From: JBFJKD01 sp041600415
GTDB taxonomy: Bacteria; Pseudomonadota; Gammaproteobacteria; Pseudomonadales; Porticoccaceae
Assembly (NCBI GenBank): GCA_041600415.1
Contig: JBFIKF010000001.1
Span: 186,001-250,000 of the forward strand
Reading direction: 5' to 3'
DNA: 64,000 nt
In this document: piece after piece, positions 59,767-64,000 of the stretch
How positions within the stretch are numbered: position 1 is the first letter of the stretch
Layout: each line of letters opens with the position of its first letter
Position numbers and translations under genes: made by a program
The notes under the pieces: generated by a model
Told to the model about the DNA's origin: nothing
Database searches by the model: none
The model's input: only the letters and a program-made list of their open reading frames with translations

Positions 59767-60363
59767 TCAAACCCGTTGATACAGGCGATAGTCGACGTCT
59801 CCGGCCACTTTTTGTTTGACTGGTTGCCAATTCTCGGGGAGTTTGTCCGCGGGGGCACCGGGTGCATGGTGAGTGGGGGTTTCGATATAAATCAGTGCGT
59901 GGGCATTCAACCAGCCGTTGTTCTCAAGCAGGTGGGCTACCCTGTGGGACAGGTTGCTGGCGAAGGGCGGGTCGAGAAAGACGATATCAAAGGTGTTTCG
60001 GGGCGGGGTCGTCTGTAGCCAGGTGACGGCGTCTGCGGCGACGATACAGCAGTTCGGTTCACCCAGAGCGGCCAGGTTGACCCGCAGAGCCTGCACCGCG
60101 GAGGAATTCAGCTCCACCGACACCAGTGCCGCTGCGCCGCGGGACAGCGCTTCGAATCCGAGGGCGCCGGAACCGGCAAACAGATCGAGGCAGTTTGCGT
60201 CGGGCAGCTGTGGTTGTAGCCAGTTGAACAGGGTCTCGCGAATCCGATCGCCGGTGGGACGCAAGCCCGGAGCCGCAGGGAACGTTAATTGTCGACCACG
60301 CCAACGGCCGCCGATAATGCGAATCCGCCCACGGGTGGCAGGAGTTTTGCGGCTCTTTGACAA
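59767..60363 (-). CDS. rsmD: 16S rRNA (guanine966-N2)-methyltransferase RsmD
   Basis: RsmD methylates G966 of 16S rRNA. The 198-residue protein has the IRIIGGRWRGRQL start, PTGDRIRETLFNWL, the SAM motif CLDLFAGSGALGFEALSRGA (about 58-77) and the catalytic VFLDPPF. The start is TTG at 60363, with GGAG 8 bases before it, since no ATG occurs in the N-terminal region. It diverges from ftsY. Confidence 0.94.
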   Translation of the reverse strand: MSKSRKTPATRGRIRIIGGRWRGRQLTFPAAPGLRPTGDRIRETLFNWLQPQLPDANCLDLFAGSGALGFEALSRGAAALVSVELNSSAVQALRVNLAALGEPNCCIVAADAVTWLQTTPPRNTFDIVFLDPPFASNLSHRVAHLLENNGWLNAHALIYIETPTHHAPGAPADKLPENWQPVKQKVAGDVDYRLYQRV

Positions 60364-60434
60364 CAGTTGGACTCCGGACAGTGGGCAAAAATGGTAGGAT
60401 ACACGCCTTTAATGGACACTGGGAAAAGCGATTA

Positions 60435-61538
60435 ATGGCGTCTGACGAAAACTCGCAGCCGGACTCGGAGCGTGCGCCGGAACAGGTGCCGGAAGCGCGG
60501 GACAAGCGTTCATTTCTCGCCCGTTGGCGTAAACCTGAGCGCTCGGCGGATACAAGCACTCCCCAACAGAGCGTCGCCACGGGTAGTGCCCCACCAGGCG
60601 AGGGGTCGTCAACCGCCCGGTCGCACGCCGCACAAAGTCTGATCGGACGCGCCCTGGCCCGCACTGGAGCTGGAATTGGTGCGCTGTTTTTGGGCCGCAA
60701 GGCCATTGATGCGGAGTTATTCGAGGATCTTGAAACGCGCCTGCTGTTGGCTGACGTTGGAGTCGAAACCTGTAGCGACATAATTACCGCGTTGACAGGC
60801 CGGGCCAGGCGCGGTGATCTTGCCGACGGCGCAGCACTGCGGCGCGAACTGGGCAAGGTGATGCTCGACATTCTTCAGCCTTGTGCGCGCGCGCTTGAAA
60901 TTACCGGGGCAAAACCATTCGTGATTCTGGTGGTTGGAGTGAATGGTGTGGGCAAGACTACCACCATCGGCAAGCTGGCGCGGGGGTTACAGCGCCAGGG
61001 GCACGCGGTCATGCTTGCGGCGGGTGATACATTCCGTGCCGCTGCTGTGGAACAGTTGCAGGAGTGGGGTGAGCGCAATGCGGTTCCTGTAGTAGCGCAG
61101 CACACCGGCGCCGACAGCGCCTCGGTAATATTTGACGGCATGCAGTCGGCGCAGGCCAGGTCGGTGGAGGTGCTTATCGCAGACACGGCGGGTAGATTGC
61201 ACACCAAAGACAATTTGATGGAAGAGCTGAAAAAGATAAAACGGGTGCTCACCAAACTGGATAGCAAAGCCCCGCAGGAAGTGTTGCTGGTGCTCGACGG
61301 CGGTACAGGGCAAAACGCGTTGGCGCAGATGCAGCAGTTCAACGACAGCGTTGGGGTGACGGGTATCGTGTTAACCAAGCTGGACGGTACGGCGAAGGGC
61401 GGCGTGATATTCTCACTGTGCCGGCGTTTTGGGGTTCCGGTGCGCTACATAGGCGTGGGTGAGGGTATCGACGACTTGCAACCTTTTGATGCCAAAAGCT
61501 TTGTAGATGCGCTATTGGATAGCGGTGTGCAGTCGTGA
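60435..61538 (+). CDS. ftsY: Signal recognition particle receptor FtsY
   Basis: FtsY is the GTPase receptor that docks SRP-ribosome complexes at the inner membrane. The 367-residue protein has a charged N-terminal A domain (1-75) and an NG domain with GVNGVGKTTTIGKLA (about residue 175), DTFRAAAVEQL, DTAGRLHTKDNLMEEL and TKLDGTAKGG. The ATG at 60435 gives a normal A domain; upstream in-frame codons would overlap the rsmD start. It overlaps ftsE by 4 bases in the ftsYEX operon. Confidence 0.96.
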   Translation: MASDENSQPDSERAPEQVPEARDKRSFLARWRKPERSADTSTPQQSVATGSAPPGEGSSTARSHAAQSLIGRALARTGAGIGALFLGRKAIDAELFEDLETRLLLADVGVETCSDIITALTGRARRGDLADGAALRRELGKVMLDILQPCARALEITGAKPFVILVVGVNGVGKTTTIGKLARGLQRQGHAVMLAAGDTFRAAAVEQLQEWGERNAVPVVAQHTGADSASVIFDGMQSAQARSVEVLIADTAGRLHTKDNLMEELKKIKRVLTKLDSKAPQEVLLVLDGGTGQNALAQMQQFNDSVGVTGIVLTKLDGTAKGGVIFSLCRRFGVPVRYIGVGEGIDDLQPFDAKSFVDALLDSGVQS

Positions 61539-62209
61539 TTCTGTTTGACGGTGTTAGCAAACGCTACCCACAGGGGCACGAAGCGTTGAATGGGGTAAGC
61601 TTTGAACTCGCCGCTGGTGAACTGGCCTTTTTGACCGGCCACTCTGGAGCCGGCAAAAGTACGTTGCTTAAACTGATCATGTTGATGGAGCGTCCCACCC
61701 GGGGCCAGGTGTTAATCAACGGCAAGAACCTCAATCGTTTGCACGTTAGTCAAATCCCCTATTACCGGCGGCGGGTAGGCGTGGTCTTTCAGAACCATCA
61801 GCTTTTATTTGATCGCTCGGTGTACGATAACGTCGCTCTGCCATTACTGGTGTCGGGATATAACGCCCGGGATATCGGTCGCCGGGTGCGGGCGTCCCTG
61901 GATAAAGTCGGCCTCCTAACCAAAGAGAAGCAGAACCCGATTACGCTCTCCGGGGGGGAACAGCAGCGCGTCGGCATTGCCCGTGCCGTGGTGCACAAAC
62001 CACGGATTCTCCTCGCGGACGAGCCGACTGGTAATCTCGACCCGGCGTTGTCAGCCGAGATCATGCAACTGTTCAAGGACTTCCATGAGGTTGGGGTTAC
62101 GGTGCTCATCGCTTCCCATGATCTCGGTCTTATAGCTCGAATGGGTAAGCGAGTACTCACTTTGACATCTGGCGCGATAGTGCAGGGCGACAACAATGTC
62201 TCGGGCTAA
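61535..62209 (+). CDS. ftsE: Cell division ATP-binding protein FtsE
   Basis: FtsE is the ATPase of the FtsEX complex, which activates peptidoglycan amidases through EnvC at the septum. The 224-residue protein begins MILFDGVSKRYPQGHEALNGVSFEL, with Walker A GHSGAGKST (36-44), ABC signature LSGGEQQRVGIARA and Walker B ILLADEPTGNLDP. It overlaps ftsY by 4 bases and ftsX by 14. Confidence 0.97.
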   Translation: MILFDGVSKRYPQGHEALNGVSFELAAGELAFLTGHSGAGKSTLLKLIMLMERPTRGQVLINGKNLNRLHVSQIPYYRRRVGVVFQNHQLLFDRSVYDNVALPLLVSGYNARDIGRRVRASLDKVGLLTKEKQNPITLSGGEQQRVGIARAVVHKPRILLADEPTGNLDPALSAEIMQLFKDFHEVGVTVLIASHDLGLIARMGKRVLTLTSGAIVQGDNNVSG

Positions 62210-63224
62210 TCAGCGCCCGGATCGGGAGTCTGCGCCGGGCGGGCGACGCAGCACTGCGATTGGACGCAGTGGCGCAAGTGAAAGTAGCGCGGCGTGGCGC
62301 GACCGCCTGCACAGTTATCTGCAGCACCACGGAGGCAACTGTGCGGAGGCCCTGAGACGCCTCGGACGCACCCCGTTGCAGAGTCTGATGACCGGGATGG
62401 TAATCGCAATTGCGCTGGCCTTGCCGGCCGCACTATACGTCGCCGTGCTCAACTTGCAGCAGCTGGGTGGCAGGGTGCAGACCGATTCTCAGGTGACTAT
62501 TTTTCTACGCGGCGACGCACAGACCCCGACAATTGAGCCGTTGCTGGCGCGCCTGCGCAAGATGCCCGGAGCGGAGGCTGTTACCTATCTGTCGCCCGAG
62601 GAGGCGCTGCGGGAATTTCAGGAGTTGTCGGGATTTGGCGACGCCCTGACCCTGCTCGACGAAAACCCGCTGCCCCCCGTTATACTGATTACTCCCGCCG
62701 CACATTTGCGGGCTGACTTTGTGGCAGCCGAACGCTGGATTCAGGACATTGCCGCTGATCCGTTGGTCGACGAGATTCAGCTCGACATGAAATGGTTGCA
62801 GCGTTTGCACAGCGTGCTTGATATCGGGCGCCGACTGGCATTCGCGTTGGGAGTGGTGCTGTCGCTCGGGGTGCTGCTGGTGGTGGGTAACACCATACGT
62901 CTGGCAATAGAGAGTCGGCGCGATGAAATCGTCGTCGTGAAGCTGGTCGGTGGCACCAACGCTTACGTGCGTCGGCCGTTTCTTTACACGGGCCTGTGGT
63001 ATGGCGCCGGCGGTGGCATCCTGGCCTGTTTGCTGGTCGCCGGGGGTCTGTGGTGGCTCGCGGAGCCAACAGCGCGTCTGGCGGCCCTGTACCAGAGTCA
63101 GTTTGTGCTGCAGGGGCTGGGGGTCAGCGGTTTCGCGGCGTTACCGGCCCTCGGGGCCACGCTGGGACTGGTGGGTGCCTGGCTCGCGGTGAGTCGCCAC
63201 GCAGCGAGTATTGACGCCGAGTAG
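62196..63224 (+). CDS. ftsX: Cell division protein FtsX
   Basis: FtsX is the membrane partner of FtsE. The 342-residue protein has a basic cytoplasmic N-terminus (1-65) and a first membrane segment near 68-90. A periplasmic domain (about 95-210) includes the LAxLRxMPGA-type region, and three C-terminal membrane segments contain the conserved ESRRDEIVVVKLVGGTNAYVRRPFLYTG loop. Its ATG lies 14 bases inside ftsE, showing tight coupling. Confidence 0.95.
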   Translation: MSRANQRPDRESAPGGRRSTAIGRSGASESSAAWRDRLHSYLQHHGGNCAEALRRLGRTPLQSLMTGMVIAIALALPAALYVAVLNLQQLGGRVQTDSQVTIFLRGDAQTPTIEPLLARLRKMPGAEAVTYLSPEEALREFQELSGFGDALTLLDENPLPPVILITPAAHLRADFVAAERWIQDIAADPLVDEIQLDMKWLQRLHSVLDIGRRLAFALGVVLSLGVLLVVGNTIRLAIESRRDEIVVVKLVGGTNAYVRRPFLYTGLWYGAGGGILACLLVAGGLWWLAEPTARLAALYQSQFVLQGLGVSGFAALPALGATLGLVGAWLAVSRHAASIDAE

Positions 63225-63271
63225 CCGCACTAGATTTAGATCAAGTAAAGCAATGAAAAACAAGGGGTTAA

Positions 63272-63300
63272 TTGAACTTTTCGGGCTGTGGACATCTAAT
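63272..63300 (+). promoter_or_regulatory. Sigma-70-like promoter for rpoH
   Basis: TTGAAC (63272-63277) and TCTAAT (63295-63300) are separated by exactly 17 bp, 41 bases before the rpoH ATG. This would let rpoH be transcribed independently of ftsYEX. Confidence 0.6.
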
Positions 63301-63341
63301 GCAGGCATGGTAAACTGTGCTCCCCCAAAAGTGAGGTCCCT

Positions 63342-64000
63342 ATGAGCAAAAGTCTCCAAACTGTGAATTGGCTGGTGCCTGGCGAAAACCTGGGAGCCTA
63401 TATACAGGGTGTCAGTAGCATACCCGTGCTATCTGCTGATGAGGAGAAAAGTCTGGCAGAGCGCCTCTTTTTCGACAATGATCTGGAAGCCGCGCGGCAT
63501 CTGGTGATGTCCCACCTGCGGTTCGTGGTGTATATCGCGCGATCCTACAATGGCTATGGTCTGCCCCTGGCGGACCTCGTTCAGGAGGGTAATGTCGGGC
63601 TGATGAAGGCGGTCAAACGCTTCAATCCCGAAAAAGGTGTGCGCCTGGTATCGTTCGCGGTGCACTGGATTAAAGCGGAAATACACGAATACGTGTTGCG
63701 TAACTGGCGCATAGTCAAAGTGGCGACCACCAAGGCGCAACGCAAACTGTTTTTCAATCTGCGCAAAGCCAAGCAGCGTCTGGCGTGGCTCACCGACGAT
63801 GAAGCGGCCGCGGTTGCCAGTGATCTGGGGGTGGAGGTCACGCAAGTTCGCGAAATGGAACAGCGCCTGTCCGCGCGCGATGCCACAATTGATACCACGC
63901 CAGATGACGACGAAGACGGGTATCAGGCACCGGTGCACTATCTTGAAGATCACAGTGCCGATCCGGCGTTGATACTGGAGCGGGCTGATTCGGAAACATC
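63342..64000 (+). CDS. rpoH: RNA polymerase heat-shock sigma factor RpoH (sigma-32), 3' truncated by window
   Basis: RpoH directs transcription of chaperone and protease genes. The visible 219 residues begin MSKSLQTVNWLVPGENLGAYI and contain the region 2 core DLVQEGNVGLMKAVKRFNPEKGVRLVSFAVHWIKAEIHEYVLRNWRIVKVATTKAQ. The RpoH box RKLFFNLRK (about 132-140), specific to sigma-32, distinguishes it from other sigma factors. The reading frame is open to the window edge; about 65 residues, including region 4, should lie beyond. AGTGAGGTCCCT precedes the ATG. Confidence 0.97.
   Translation, partial: MSKSLQTVNWLVPGENLGAYIQGVSSIPVLSADEEKSLAERLFFDNDLEAARHLVMSHLRFVVYIARSYNGYGLPLADLVQEGNVGLMKAVKRFNPEKGVRLVSFAVHWIKAEIHEYVLRNWRIVKVATTKAQRKLFFNLRKAKQRLAWLTDDEAAAVASDLGVEVTQVREMEQRLSARDATIDTTPDDDEDGYQAPVHYLEDHSADPALILERADSET

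Noticed and set aside
1..64000. tRNA, rRNA, CRISPR arrays, insertion sequences, prophage or toxin-antitoxin loci
   Set aside because: I looked for spaced repeats, transposase-like or integrase-like products and cloverleaf-like sequences and found none that could be supported by eye.

Overview
The window is a compact, gene-dense stretch of a gammaproteobacterial chromosome close to its replication origin. It runs from recF-gyrB, just downstream of where dnaA-dnaN normally sit, to the ftsYEX-rpoH block, which is cut by the right edge. Several blocks match the Pseudomonas-type order: recF-gyrB-plsC-gmhB-glyS-glyQ, ubiC-ubiA-phoB-phoR, recG-ridA-spoT-rpoZ-gmk-yicC-rph-crc-pyrE, argB-algC-coaBC-radC-rpmB-rpmG, and mutM/coaD/rsmD/ftsYEX/rpoH. 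Two perfect Pseudomonas-type parS palindromes lie inside recF. The accessory genes (TRAP transporter parts, a thiolase-like protein with a DUF35 partner, a PAPS-type sulfotransferase, an LpxR-like enzyme) suggest a free-living, probably marine member of the Cellvibrionales/Spongiibacteraceae-Halieaceae type. That placement is an inference, not a demonstration.

Layout. 1-8.3 kb: recF and gyrB, then a convergent glyQ-glyS-gmhB-plsC operon. 8.5-11.5 kb: a secreted metallo-beta-lactamase-fold hydrolase and two TRAP permease subunits without a binding protein. 11.5-18.5 kb: pstS-pstC-pstA-pstB-phoU behind a double Pho box, followed by a beta-carbonic anhydrase and a DUF2461 gene. 18.7-26 kb: a thiolase-like/DUF35 pair, methyltransferases, a BepA-like M48 protease, YaaA, YSC84 and DUF482 proteins. 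26-30.7 kb: phoR, phoB (with its own Pho box), ubiA, ubiC and an LpxR-like protein. 30.8-37.7 kb: a three-gene YbjQ-YbjQ-M48 operon, a crotonase, an MFS-acyltransferase fusion, a dicarboxylate/amino-acid symporter and a sulfotransferase. 37.8-39.9 kb: Pit phosphate permease with its DUF47 partner. 39.9-57.7 kb: the conserved information-processing and nucleotide blocks. 57.8-64 kb: an orphan exbD, mutM, coaD, rsmD, ftsY-ftsE-ftsX and rpoH (partial).

Working together. Phosphate handling is the most complete theme. PhoR/PhoB sense and respond, PstSCAB-PhoU is the high-affinity importer and signalling brake, and Pit/DUF47 is the low-affinity route. In-register 11-bp PhoB repeats stand before both pstS and phoB. 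The core blocks supply GMP synthesis and (p)ppGpp turnover (gmk, rpoZ, spoT), CoA synthesis (coaBC, coaD), SRP-dependent targeting and division (ftsY, ftsEX, slmA), and heat shock (rpoH).

The candidates most worth following as poorly described are the YbjQ-YbjQ-M48 operon, the cysteine-less thiolase with its DUF35 protein, the membrane-anchored AlgC, and the parS sites built into recF coding sequence. No rRNA, tRNA, CRISPR array, insertion sequence or prophage was recognised.
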